A stretch of 64,000 bases of DNA, from contig CAYJKN010000006.1 of NCBI GenBank assembly GCA_964371075.1, forward strand, positions 248,001 through 312,000. The letters run 5' to 3'. The stretch comes from UTCHB3 sp964371075 (GTDB lineage: Bacteria > Bacteroidota > Ignavibacteria > Ignavibacteriales > Ignavibacteriaceae). Position 1 is the first letter of the stretch, and the number at the start of each line of letters is the position of its first letter. Positions 52,270 through 60,875 of this stretch are shown here, one piece after another. The position numbers were made by a program, and so were the translations under genes. The notes under the pieces were generated by a model. It did no database searches and had not been told where the DNA came from. It saw only the letters and a list, made by a program, of their open reading frames with translations.

Positions 52270-53517
52270 CTACACCACACCCAGAATTTGTTTCATTCTG
52301 CCCTTCTGGTTAGCGTAAGAAATAGCCGTGTCGAGCGATATCTTTTTTGCCATGTATAAATTTTTAATATCCTGCTCCATGGTAATCATTCCTTGAGCAG
52401 ACCCCTGATTGATCATCATATAGATCTCACCGGAGTTATTGTTTTTAATGGCAGCCTGAATATTTGGTGTCATCACCAAAACTTCTTTTGCCATAACCCG
52501 TTTGCCATCAAGACTGGGCAACAATTTTTGTGAAATAATCACTGTTAATACATCTGCAAGTCTGTGCCTAACACGAGGTTGTTCGTTAGGATGCACCTCG
52601 GCAATAATTCTGTCGATTGATTCTACTGCAGAAGACGTATGTAAAGTTGAAAAAACTTTATGTCCGGTATCCGCAACTTCAAGGGATGCCATAATAGTTT
52701 CAGGGTCTCTCATCTCACCAATGATTATGATATCCGGATCTTGACGAAGTGACTGAATTACACCATCCTTAAATGATGCTACATCTTTACCCACTTCGCG
52801 GTGTCTGATAATACATTTTTTTGAAATGTGAACAAATTCTATTGGTTGAGCGATAACAATAACCTGAGCATTGTCTGTTTCATTGTGCATATCCACAATT
52901 GCATCAAGAGTGGATGACTTTCCCGAACCGGTAATACCCGTGATCAAAACAAGTCCCTGTTTGATGTAGAGGTGATGCATCGATTGTAGCGCTACCTTGC
53001 TAAATCCCATTGTTTCAATTTTTCTCACAACAGGTGAGATGGCTCTCATATTAAGAGCTAACGAATCCATATCATAATATGCATCGGCTCTAAATCTGTA
53101 GGTTCTTATTGGATCGCCGGCGGTAAAAGAGTGGGAAAAGTCAATATTCTTATTTTGAAGTAATACTTGTCTCTGTTTGTCACTTAGAAGATTGATAATA
53201 ACAATAGCAGTTTCATCTTCTGAAAAAGATGGAAGATCAGGAGTTCTGTCTTTTTTACCATGAATCCTGAGCCAAATCTGCTTTTGTGTTGCAAGCCCTC
53301 CAAATTCGATATCGGAAGCCTCTTTTTTTATCATCATTATCAAAATCGAATTTATCAGATCGAGCAAAACACCTTTGGCATTATGGTCTAAACCCGCTAC
53401 CAGATTAACGAGAAAAGGGATTCTTTCTGCACTGATTACAGACCTTGGTATCTGACTCGTGACAGAGTTCAGCAAAGGTTTTGCGGTATTTAAAATCTGA
53501 TCTAAAGATAACATCAT
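52270..53517 (-). CDS. PilT-like retraction ATPase
   Basis: The 415-residue secretion NTPase has Walker A GITGSGKS at 194-201, the Asp box IIIGEMRDPETI, the Walker B region and the His box STLHTSSAV; C-terminal LLPSLDGKRVMAKEVLVMTP is typical of PilT/PilU. It carries 45 extra N-terminal residues and lacks the tetracysteine zinc motif of PilB, which supports PilT rather than PilB. It powers pilus disassembly in known systems. Confidence 0.88.
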   Translation of the reverse strand: MMLSLDQILNTAKPLLNSVTSQIPRSVISAERIPFLVNLVAGLDHNAKGVLLDLINSILIMMIKKEASDIEFGGLATQKQIWLRIHGKKDRTPDLPSFSEDETAIVIINLLSDKQRQVLLQNKNIDFSHSFTAGDPIRTYRFRADAYYDMDSLALNMRAISPVVRKIETMGFSKVALQSMHHLYIKQGLVLITGITGSGKSSTLDAIVDMHNETDNAQVIVIAQPIEFVHISKKCIIRHREVGKDVASFKDGVIQSLRQDPDIIIIGEMRDPETIMASLEVADTGHKVFSTLHTSSAVESIDRIIAEVHPNEQPRVRHRLADVLTVIISQKLLPSLDGKRVMAKEVLVMTPNIQAAIKNNNSGEIYMMINQGSAQGMITMEQDIKNLYMAKKISLDTAISYANQKGRMKQILGVV

Positions 53518-53599
53518 TTTTCAGTTTGACTTAGGTGTAAAAAACGAGTATATTAACTCAAAATATATAAAAAAAGTACGAGAATTCAGGATTTAACTT

Positions 53600-55393
53600 T
53601 TAATCTTCCATTGTTCCTGTAATAACTTCATCAAAAGAGGTCATTCCAAGTTTAACTTTTTCGAGTCCGGTCTCACGCAAATTCAGAGATCCGTCTTTTT
53701 TTGCTTGTGCTTTTAGTCGTTCCTCATCCACTTCTTCACCCGAGGAAACGATAACTCTTTTTAACTCTTTTGTGAAATAAAGAGCTTCATGAATTGCAAT
53801 TCTGCCTTTGTAACCACTTCCGGAGCACTTTGGGCATCCGACCGGTTCATAAACATCATATTGTTTCCATTCTTCTTCATCCAATCCCAACAACTCCATA
53901 ATAGCATGGTCAAAGTGAGTCATTTTCCTTTTACAATCAACACAAAGTCTTCTTATGAGTCTCTGAGCTACAATGATGTTAATCGCATAAGCGATAAGGA
54001 AAGGCTCGATGCCCATTTTATAGAGCCTTGAAACAGCGGAAGGTGCATCATTGGTATGAAGTGTGGAAAAAGTTAAGTGACCGGTGTTGGCGAGTTTTAT
54101 CGCAACTTCGGCAGTCTCCTTATCACGCATCTCACCAACAAGAACGATATCGGGATCATGTCGCAGAATAGCTCTGATAGCCTGTTCAAAATTCATTTTA
54201 TGCCCGATCTTTAACTGGCGGGCACCCCTGATAACATACTCAACAGGGTCCTCAACAGTAAGCACATTAACTGTTGGATCAATTACCTGATAAAGTGCAG
54301 CAACAAGAGTTGTACTTTTACCACTACCTGTTGGACCCGTAAGGATAATCATCCCCTGCGGTTTCCTGATTGCATCATCAAAAGCGGTTCTTGCATAACC
54401 GGCGAGGCCAAGTTTATTCAGGTCGGTGATTACTTTTCTGTCATCGAGAATACGAATAACTACTGACTCAAATTTACTTTTAAGTTCGGTTCCCACCATC
54501 GGAAGGATGGAAACACGGAAACGGATTACAGTTCCGTCAATCTCTCTTTGAATAAACCCATCCTGGGCTTTCTCCCTTTCAAATCTGTCAAGTCCCTTTG
54601 CCCTGTCTTTAATAACTGCAATAACAGCTTCAGGGTAAGTATTCTCCTGCGTGTACCAGATCTGCAAGTTACCGTCAATTCTGAACATCAGATCGGTTCT
54701 TTTTGCTCCTGCAGGCACGATATGAATATCCGAAACCCCTTTTCTTGTCCCCTCAACCAGGGCTGCTTCAATCAGATTTATTAAAGCACTTTTGTTGATC
54801 TCTGCTTCAAGCGCTTCTTCATCCAGTTGTGAATCATCCGGAGAGTCAGTTATCATCTCCTGTGGGAGGTCTTCAATATTCTTCAGGAATTCGTTTTCCA
54901 CAGGATTAATATGAGAGACCAGCTTTTCATACTTTGCCTTTTTTATGAAAGTCACTTCATATTTTTTGGCTTTCAGGTCGAAGGCAATCTTTGAAATCTT
55001 TTTGTTTGTGGGATCAACCGCACCGAGGATCATCTTGTCTTTGATGACAGGATCAAAAAGGAGAGGGATAACTTTTTGCAACGCCATTAATTGCTGAAGA
55101 GAATCAGGAAGGGATTTTATATATTTTTTGAGCTCTTCAATTTTTTCGTCTGTATATCTTTCGGCAATGGTATCAAAATCCCTGAAAGCATATAACGACG
55201 CGACCTCGGCAAATACGGTGTCATGATCATACTTAAAATCTTCAACAAGTATTTGTGCAAGATTTCGTTTGATCTTGTTTACATCGTTCGCCTTGGCGTC
55301 GAGGGCTTTTTCTAGGGTCTGAACATCAATTATACCTTTTCGTAAAAGGGTATATCCGATCTTGTCAGCAGTTTCCAGTCTTGGATCGACCAT
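53600..55393 (-). CDS. PilB/GspE-type assembly ATPase
   Basis: The 597-residue protein has the N1 domain (GYTLLRKGIIDVQTLEKAL), a second N-domain, Walker A GPTGSGKST at 353-361, the Asp box ILVGEMRDKETAEVA-like VLVGEMRDKETAEVA, the His box STLHTNDAPSAV and a zinc-binding pair CVDC...CPKC near residues 495-545. The zinc site identifies an extension ATPase. Its start lies inside the end of the pilC gene, a 64-bp overlap. Confidence 0.92.
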   Translation of the reverse strand: MVDPRLETADKIGYTLLRKGIIDVQTLEKALDAKANDVNKIKRNLAQILVEDFKYDHDTVFAEVASLYAFRDFDTIAERYTDEKIEELKKYIKSLPDSLQQLMALQKVIPLLFDPVIKDKMILGAVDPTNKKISKIAFDLKAKKYEVTFIKKAKYEKLVSHINPVENEFLKNIEDLPQEMITDSPDDSQLDEEALEAEINKSALINLIEAALVEGTRKGVSDIHIVPAGAKRTDLMFRIDGNLQIWYTQENTYPEAVIAVIKDRAKGLDRFEREKAQDGFIQREIDGTVIRFRVSILPMVGTELKSKFESVVIRILDDRKVITDLNKLGLAGYARTAFDDAIRKPQGMIILTGPTGSGKSTTLVAALYQVIDPTVNVLTVEDPVEYVIRGARQLKIGHKMNFEQAIRAILRHDPDIVLVGEMRDKETAEVAIKLANTGHLTFSTLHTNDAPSAVSRLYKMGIEPFLIAYAINIIVAQRLIRRLCVDCKRKMTHFDHAIMELLGLDEEEWKQYDVYEPVGCPKCSGSGYKGRIAIHEALYFTKELKRVIVSSGEEVDEERLKAQAKKDGSLNLRETGLEKVKLGMTSFDEVITGTMED

Positions 55394-56769
55394 TGTGCGT
55401 TCTGTTTATCCAGGAAAATTTCTTTATTTTGAGTGCCCGGAGGTTTTGGACTGACAGTAGCAGTCTCAGCAGAAACTACTGTAAGGGCGGTCATAACAAG
55501 CATAATAACCATAGCGATGATGACTTGCACCAATTCGATGATATTTTTAAGCTTGTAAACTGTTTCGCTCTCATAATAATTTGCGAGTTGCAACATGCTG
55601 TTTTTTATATTTCCCGTCTCTTCACCTGAGTGAATACGGGAGATGGCTGTATCAGTGAATACTCCGGTAGCTTCAAGAGCATCTGTTATACCAATACCCT
55701 GTTTGGTCATAATGGGTATGGCAACTCTTTTAATTCTATCTTCAAAATATTTGTTATCGGTTGCTTCAGCCGAAATCCTTAGAGGAGTGATGCTTTCGGC
55801 AGACCCGCTGTAAAGTGTATAAAATACTCTGCAAAAAACTTCAATAGCAGTTTTGTGCACAATATTTCCAATTACAGGCATCCGTAACATATATTTGTCT
55901 TTAAGATATTTTCCCCGTTCAGTCGAAATAAATACAAAAAACCCTATTAAGGGTCCAAAGACAATTAGAGATATCAAAATTGGATGTGACATCAAAAAAT
56001 CGCTGAATTCCAGTGTTCCCTTTGTCATTGGCGGCAATTCGATGCCGAACCTGAGAAACATATTTGCAGTCTCAGGGAAGATATACATTACATAAAACAA
56101 AACTGCACCAAAAAGGACGAGCAGTGTGATAATTGGGGTAACAAGAGCACTTTTGAGATTTTTCTTAAACTCAGCTCTTCTCTCGAGGAACTTGGCAGTA
56201 GCTCTGTAAATTTCTCCCATATTACCACTTTTGGCTGCGAGGCCAAGCATAAATGCAGTAAATTTACCAAAAACATTTTGATAACGCGTAAAGACCTGTT
56301 CAGGGTCTGTTCCCTTTTTTAGTTCCTGATTGATCTCTTTAAGAGTTTCTTTCAGGGTTTTATTGGATGTATCGTTTATAAGAAGATTTAAAATTTCTCC
56401 ATAGGGGAGTTTCTGATCGAGCAATTCAGCACTGATTTTTACATACATCAGAATGTCCTGCATACCGGGTTTACCCTGATGGTCAATCAGTTTACCCCGT
56501 ACATAGTGGATTTTGTAACCCAGTTTGGTGAATGCGTCTGTTACTTCTTGTTTGTTGAAGGCCTTCTGTTCACCAAAGATTGGTTTTTCGACCCCTTTTT
56601 GGACTTTATAGAGGAATGTACGCCTTTTCTCAATTGATTTGATGGTAAGGCTATTCGTTTCAGCCAGTTTTTGTATTTTCTTTTTGCCTTCTGAAAATGA
56701 GTTGGCAGTAAGAGAACCGCTGATTATTTGTCCGTTTGCTTTAGAAGCAGAGAAGCGTAGCTCAGTCAT
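55330..56769 (-). CDS. PilC/GspF-type inner-membrane platform protein
   Basis: The 479-residue protein has two GspF repeats with three main membrane helices, an unusually long N-terminal cytoplasmic part (residues 1-125) and the FTRYQNVFGKFTAFMLGLAA and RIHSGEETGNIKNSMLQLAN blocks. After the last helix (VIIAMVIMLVMTALTVVSA) there is a hydrophilic tail of about 45 residues; GspF proteins usually stop near that helix. The tail codons overlap the start of pilB. Confidence 0.9.
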   Translation of the reverse strand: MTELRFSASKANGQIISGSLTANSFSEGKKKIQKLAETNSLTIKSIEKRRTFLYKVQKGVEKPIFGEQKAFNKQEVTDAFTKLGYKIHYVRGKLIDHQGKPGMQDILMYVKISAELLDQKLPYGEILNLLINDTSNKTLKETLKEINQELKKGTDPEQVFTRYQNVFGKFTAFMLGLAAKSGNMGEIYRATAKFLERRAEFKKNLKSALVTPIITLLVLFGAVLFYVMYIFPETANMFLRFGIELPPMTKGTLEFSDFLMSHPILISLIVFGPLIGFFVFISTERGKYLKDKYMLRMPVIGNIVHKTAIEVFCRVFYTLYSGSAESITPLRISAEATDNKYFEDRIKRVAIPIMTKQGIGITDALEATGVFTDTAISRIHSGEETGNIKNSMLQLANYYESETVYKLKNIIELVQVIIAMVIMLVMTALTVVSAETATVSPKPPGTQNKEIFLDKQNAQWSIQDWKLLTRSDIPFYEKV

Positions 56770-56781
56770 ATAACATATTTA

Positions 56782-56817
56782 AAGGGAAGGCTATCCTTTT
56801 GAAGACAACCTTCCCTT
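56782..56817 (-). promoter_or_regulatory. Hairpin between pilin and pilC (likely attenuator or RNA-processing element)
   Basis: The stem AAGGGAAGG (56782-56790) pairs perfectly with CCTTCCCTT (56809-56817), with extra pairing inside. On the minus strand only a short TTTAAAT follows, so read-through is likely. It sits between the abundant-subunit pilin gene and the assembly genes, where such hairpins reduce downstream expression. Confidence 0.55.
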
Positions 56818-56839
56818 GAAAATAAGGTCAAATCGACTA

Positions 56840-57229
56840 TTATCTTGAGTTGATAGTTGTCGAAGTGATATTTGATGCGCCGACTACCATGGTAACCTGA
56901 ACAGTATCAGTACCATTGGTTCCAATTTGGTTACCTTTTCCAACGAGAGTAACTGCCTGAGCTGCTACTGTAGCTGTGTAGGAACCATTAGCGGATGAAG
57001 CCAGTCTTGCAGGGATAGTATATCCTGTGAAAGCATTGCCTCCGCCGCCCATGTTGGTTGGCATTTTGTAAAATTTCTGTGCATCGCTTGCAATGTTGGT
57101 CAAATCAGCGATAACAGCATCTGTATTAGCCTGTGAACTGCTTGTCGTAAAAACATTTATACCTACGACAACAGCGATACCGACTATGATAACGCCGAGA
57201 ACAATAAGTAACAACTGTTGTTGTCCCAT
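56840..57229 (-). CDS. Pilin-like protein (likely major subunit)
   Basis: The 129-residue protein starts MGQQQLLLIVLGVIIVGIAV, one long hydrophobic helix directly at the N-terminus, and then an alpha-to-beta body with PTNMGGGGNAFTGYTIPA and beta strands. It lacks the basic leader and G-F-T-L-I-E cleavage site of ordinary type IV pilins, although the helix-plus-head layout is pilin-like. A near-identical N-terminus is found in the paralogue at 57794. A GAGGAATA ribosome-binding site precedes the ATG, and the 144 bp upstream gap may carry its own promoter. Confidence 0.75.
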   Translation of the reverse strand: MGQQQLLLIVLGVIIVGIAVVVGINVFTTSSSQANTDAVIADLTNIASDAQKFYKMPTNMGGGGNAFTGYTIPARLASSANGSYTATVAAQAVTLVGKGNQIGTNGTDTVQVTMVVGASNITSTTINSR

Positions 57230-57373
57230 AGTTATTCCTCAAAGAATTGTTGGTGAATGTGTTGCTTAAAATAATTTTTATTGTTTGTCAAAATAATAAA
57301 TCAATTTTAATTTAGGATATAATATAGATTAAATTAATCAATATTTTACCTCAAAACGAATTATTATTTTGAC

Positions 57374-57763
57374 TTATATAATTAAACTCCCGTCTGCTCT
57401 CAATTTTTGGGTTGCCTCTTCTCTCTGCTCATGGGTTGCAATCCTGAGGTATTCATTTGTCATTCTCTCAAGATTTTTAGCAAGATTTACCATTACGGCC
57501 TTTGCTATATCAGGGTTCTCTCTTATCAGGAGGTCGAAATCACTGGGAATAGGCACCAGGGTTGTCATCTCAAGGGCAACAAGTGAAGCAGTTCTGGGTT
57601 TACCCAAAATAGCACTCATCTCTCCAATAATGCCCCCTTTTTCGTCAAAAATTCCAACCTGAGTATCACCTTTAAAGACGCCCACGCTTCCTTTCATCAA
57701 GACAAAAAGATTAAAAGAAGTATCACCTTCTTTAACTATCGACTCTCCTTTTTGAAAGATCAT
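57374..57763 (-). CDS. Cyclic-nucleotide-binding domain protein
   Basis: The 129-residue protein is a single cNMP-binding domain: FQKGESIVKEGDTSFNLFVL at the start, then the phosphate-binding cassette GEMSAILGKPRTASLVA with the conserved Glu and Arg, and a C-terminal helix (VMVNLAKNLERMTNEYL). There is no DNA-binding domain, so it is not a complete Crp/Fnr regulator. It lies between two pilin paralogues on the same strand; I infer a role in controlling pilus activity through cAMP or another nucleotide. Confidence 0.85.
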   Translation of the reverse strand: MIFQKGESIVKEGDTSFNLFVLMKGSVGVFKGDTQVGIFDEKGGIIGEMSAILGKPRTASLVALEMTTLVPIPSDFDLLIRENPDIAKAVMVNLAKNLERMTNEYLRIATHEQREEATQKLRADGSLII

Positions 57764-57793
57764 GCAAAACTCCTTGCTATAGAAATATTAATT

Positions 57794-58177
57794 TTAATTA
57801 TCCTCGGTGATCATGTAGTCGCTTTCAGAAACTGACACAGTAACTCTGATAGTATCCTGCCCCAGTTGCATCATCCTGTCTAATCCTGTGATCACCAGAT
57901 TATTCACCGAAATTGAAGTTATGGTATAAATACCTGAATCTGTAGTATCGAGCAAGGCCGGAATAGTCCAGCCCACAAAAGATCTGCCGCCTCCCCCCAT
58001 GGTAATGGGGAGTCTAAAATATTTCTGCGCCATGGTTGCCAGAGTTGCCCCTTCACTCTTGATCTGATTTTTTTTATTCTCGTTAGATGAATGTTCAAAA
58101 AGGATCAATCCTGTTATAACGGCAATTCCTACAATAATGACTCCAAGAGTAATTAACAGTAACTGTTGTTGGCCCAT
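57794..58177 (-). CDS. Pilin-like protein, second paralogue
   Basis: The 127-residue protein starts MGQQQLLLITLGVIIVGIAV and shares with the gene at 56840 the MGGGGRSFVGWTIPA segment and a similar tail (DTIRVTVSVSESDYM). It is clearly a duplicate that has diverged in the head. It could be a second subunit or a minor pilin. It lies 30 bp upstream of the cyclic-nucleotide-binding gene in the same direction. Confidence 0.75.
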   Translation of the reverse strand: MGQQQLLLITLGVIIVGIAVITGLILFEHSSNENKKNQIKSEGATLATMAQKYFRLPITMGGGGRSFVGWTIPALLDTTDSGIYTITSISVNNLVITGLDRMMQLGQDTIRVTVSVSESDYMITEDN

Positions 58178-58292
58178 GGGGATTCTCTCATCATTTTGAA
58201 ACCATCAGTTCAGGGACTAATCAATAAATTCATTTAACAGACATTTTAAGTTATACAAAAAAATTAGTATTTGCAATAAAAATTTTTCAGAG

Positions 58293-58306
58293 ATGATTCA
58301 AATCAT
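58293..58306. promoter_or_regulatory. FNR/Crp-like palindrome upstream of a pilin gene
   Basis: ATGATTCAAATCAT contains the core TGAT-N4-ATCA expected of Crp/Fnr-type operators. It lies in the 136-bp gap upstream of the pilin paralogue that starts at 58177. No Crp/Fnr-type protein with a DNA-binding domain is in the window. Confidence 0.35.
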
Positions 58307-58313
58307 ATCAAAG

Positions 58314-58916
58314 CTACCTGTTTTTTAAATTTCGGGCAGTTAGTCGTAGTTGTCTCCAAAAAGCTGTTGAGTATTCGTTATCATACGCCGCCACATTTTC
58401 AACAGTAACATCGATTTGAATTGTTGCAATTTCTGATGGAACTGCCACCGGGGTTGTAAGTAAGGTGCCAAGGGTGTTGTAGTATAACAATCTAAATTGT
58501 GTGATACCCAGATTGGAACCTCTGGAAGTAACATTATTTACATTACGATAGAGGTATCTGTCTCTTGGGTTTGGGGTCTCGGAAAGTTCGGATGTTGCCC
58601 CGGTTATATACTCCAGGGTATCCACTATTCCGTTATGAGGATACAGGTCAGTTATAAACTTGATTCTGTTGGAATCTGCAAGAAGAATTGCTTTTGAAGG
58701 ATCAGGGATTTTTGTATAGTTGTTACAGAAACCAATCTTTCTAAAATCATGTTCGATTATCTCTATTGTTGCAACCAGGTTACCCTGTACAATAACATCA
58801 CCCATATAGGTATAGGTACTTTTCGTTGCTGCGTCATTCATCCTGAGCAGTATTAAAAAAATAATTGAACCGATAATTGTTGATCCTAATATATCGATCA
58901 TCGCTGAGAACCCCAT
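58314..58916 (-). CDS. Minor pilin/pseudopilin-like protein
   Basis: The 200-residue protein starts MGFSAMIDILGSTIIGSIIF, one N-terminal membrane helix without an ordinary prepilin leader, followed by a helical neck (FRKIGF at about 60) and a mainly beta head, similar in layout to GspJ/PulJ-like minor pseudopilins (VTSRGSNLGITQFRLLYYN). It is six bases downstream of the next pilin-like gene, so they are translated together. Confidence 0.65.
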   Translation of the reverse strand: MGFSAMIDILGSTIIGSIIFLILLRMNDAATKSTYTYMGDVIVQGNLVATIEIIEHDFRKIGFCNNYTKIPDPSKAILLADSNRIKFITDLYPHNGIVDTLEYITGATSELSETPNPRDRYLYRNVNNVTSRGSNLGITQFRLLYYNTLGTLLTTPVAVPSEIATIQIDVTVENVAAYDNEYSTAFWRQLRLTARNLKNR

Positions 58917-58922
58917 AAATAC

Positions 58923-59417
58923 CTACCTGTAATACCAGTAACTGAATATTGTTGACATTTTGATCGTATCCGTCATATTTTGAGAATAGACCATCACTTC
59001 CATTGTCTTGTGCCATGTTTGAGTATTAACTTTTGTGGAAGGTGCACTGTCCTGTACATAATAGACTTTGCACTTGATAGTAAAACTGGCGGAGGTGAGG
59101 GTGCTGTCAACCTTTGTTAAATTGTTATAATCATCAAAGTCGTCAAATTCATCGTAAGTTTCACCGGTTTCAGGTCCAAGTTTGTTGTAAGCTGTCATGT
59201 TGGCAACATTTTCAACTCCCATTGATTCCGATTTAGCGTCGAAGGCTTTTCCGCTTGCTTCCTCAATTACTGATACTGCAAGAGAACTGGCGAGAACCCC
59301 GTATTTAGTGGCATTGATTACATCACCGGCAATTAAAATAGATTTATTTGTATTAACAATGGTGAATGATAATAAAATCATCGCTCCAAGAGTTAATAAC
59401 AACTGTCCTGTTCCCAT
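58923..59417 (-). CDS. Minor pilin-like protein
   Basis: I start at ATG 59417, which gives MGTGQLLLTLGAMILLSFTI, matching the neighbours' N-termini; a longer frame from 59504 begins with non-conserved sequence. The 164-residue protein has one N-terminal helix, a neck with KYGVLASSLAVSVIEEASGK, an Asp-rich loop (YDEFDDFDDYNN) that might bind calcium, and a short beta head. It is the first gene of the minus-strand pilus run, divergent from the gene at 59614. Confidence 0.65.
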   Translation of the reverse strand: MGTGQLLLTLGAMILLSFTIVNTNKSILIAGDVINATKYGVLASSLAVSVIEEASGKAFDAKSESMGVENVANMTAYNKLGPETGETYDEFDDFDDYNNLTKVDSTLTSASFTIKCKVYYVQDSAPSTKVNTQTWHKTMEVMVYSQNMTDTIKMSTIFSYWYYR

Positions 59418-59613
59418 AAGTTTGGACTTTACAATTAAAAAGTAGCTAATTAAAAATCGAATAAATTTACACAACAAGATATGAAACAGTGAACATATCT
59501 GCAAAAATGATAATTCCAGTGTAACTTAAAGCAAGTTTTAAGGAGTGTGATATACAATACTTTTGGGGTAAAATTTTATTTTGTATATTTCTTTTTTAAT
59601 CATGGGAAATTTA

Positions 59614-60873
59614 ATGGGTGGGAAAGCATCGATCTTAATGATACTTGGTTTTAACCTTATTTTTATGATCGCAGGTTACAATTATTCGCGAATGATCGGG
59701 AGGGCGATCGACAATGAGGTTGAGTATATCGACCAGAATATTGCCCACAATATTTCAGTCAGTGGTGCCAACATGGCTGCCAACCGTATTTTTCTGAGTA
59801 AAACATGGACTACCGGCTACGACGAGACTCCACTTTTTGGTGGTACTTTAACTGTTGAAGTGGTGAACTCCGGGCTTAATAAAATCATAACCTCAACCGG
59901 GACATACAAATCTAAAACAAGTGTAGTCAGAGTTGAGTTAAAGCCAAGTTATTATTCAAAATTTGGCAATTTTTATGAAACCATGTCAGCTTATCCGGCA
60001 ACAGGCGACACATTTAATGGCCCCTTTCATGTAAACGGCACCTTCACTACTTATGGAACTCCTGTATTTAACGGCAAAGCGACAAGTAAACTTGGGCTGA
60101 ATTTACAAGGCACACCTAAAGCTCCAAAGTTTCACGGAGGGCACGAGTCAGGAATTGATATTCCACTTGATTTTGATACCACCGGTATGCGTCAAGCCGC
60201 AGCTAACAACGGAAAAATCTTAAAAGACACCACCAACACCGGAAAAGATATTAATGTTGAATTGGTTTTTAATGCCGATGCCACTGTAACCTGGAGGTAC
60301 TCAAAAAATGATGGACTTAATGTGTGGACAGCCCCTAAAACTGTTGGGATATCCACATTTGCACCAAATGGTCTGATATATGTAGAAAAAGGGAATATTT
60401 TTGTAAAGGGGACCGTTTCCGGTCAGGTTTCAATAGTTTCCTCCTCGAGAGGAAGTACAAAATCAGGGTTTGTGTATCAAACTGATGACATTGTTTATGA
60501 AGATGATCCAAGAATCAATCCGGCTTCAACTGATATCCTTGGAATTATTGCCGAAAAAGATATCAGACTGCTAAAAAATGCTGATACTCAAGGGCAAAAT
60601 ATCATCACCCAGGCATCAATGTTTTCAAAGAATGGAAATATTGGTCCGGAAGATGCACTTATTAATTATGCTTTCCTCGGTTCCTGGCAGATACTTGGGG
60701 GAATGATTGGCAAAAATACAAGGCAAACTGCTAAATATGGTACAGTTGGGGGGAAAACAGTCCCGATACAGGGGTACATGCTTGTGCATACTTATGATGA
60801 GAGGTTTTTAACTTTTGTGCCACCAAACTTTCCTAACACGAGGATGTATGAAGTTGTTTCCTGGTTGGAATAA
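59614..60873 (+). CDS. Large pilus-associated protein with pilin-like N-terminus
   Basis: I choose the ATG at 59614, giving MGGKASILMILGFNLIFMIA, which lines up with MGTGQLLLTLG of its neighbour; an ATG at 59602 is also possible. The 419-residue protein has one N-terminal helix and then a long beta-rich extracellular part with GGTLTVEVVNSG and GPFHVNGTFTTYGTPVFNG. This resembles DUF4900/PilX-like proteins seen beside atypical pili. It is divergent from the minus-strand pilus genes. TACTTTTG at 59558-59565 could be a promoter element. Confidence 0.6.
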   Translation: MGGKASILMILGFNLIFMIAGYNYSRMIGRAIDNEVEYIDQNIAHNISVSGANMAANRIFLSKTWTTGYDETPLFGGTLTVEVVNSGLNKIITSTGTYKSKTSVVRVELKPSYYSKFGNFYETMSAYPATGDTFNGPFHVNGTFTTYGTPVFNGKATSKLGLNLQGTPKAPKFHGGHESGIDIPLDFDTTGMRQAAANNGKILKDTTNTGKDINVELVFNADATVTWRYSKNDGLNVWTAPKTVGISTFAPNGLIYVEKGNIFVKGTVSGQVSIVSSSRGSTKSGFVYQTDDIVYEDDPRINPASTDILGIIAEKDIRLLKNADTQGQNIITQASMFSKNGNIGPEDALINYAFLGSWQILGGMIGKNTRQTAKYGTVGGKTVPIQGYMLVHTYDERFLTFVPPNFPNTRMYEVVSWLE

Positions 60874-60875
60874 TA

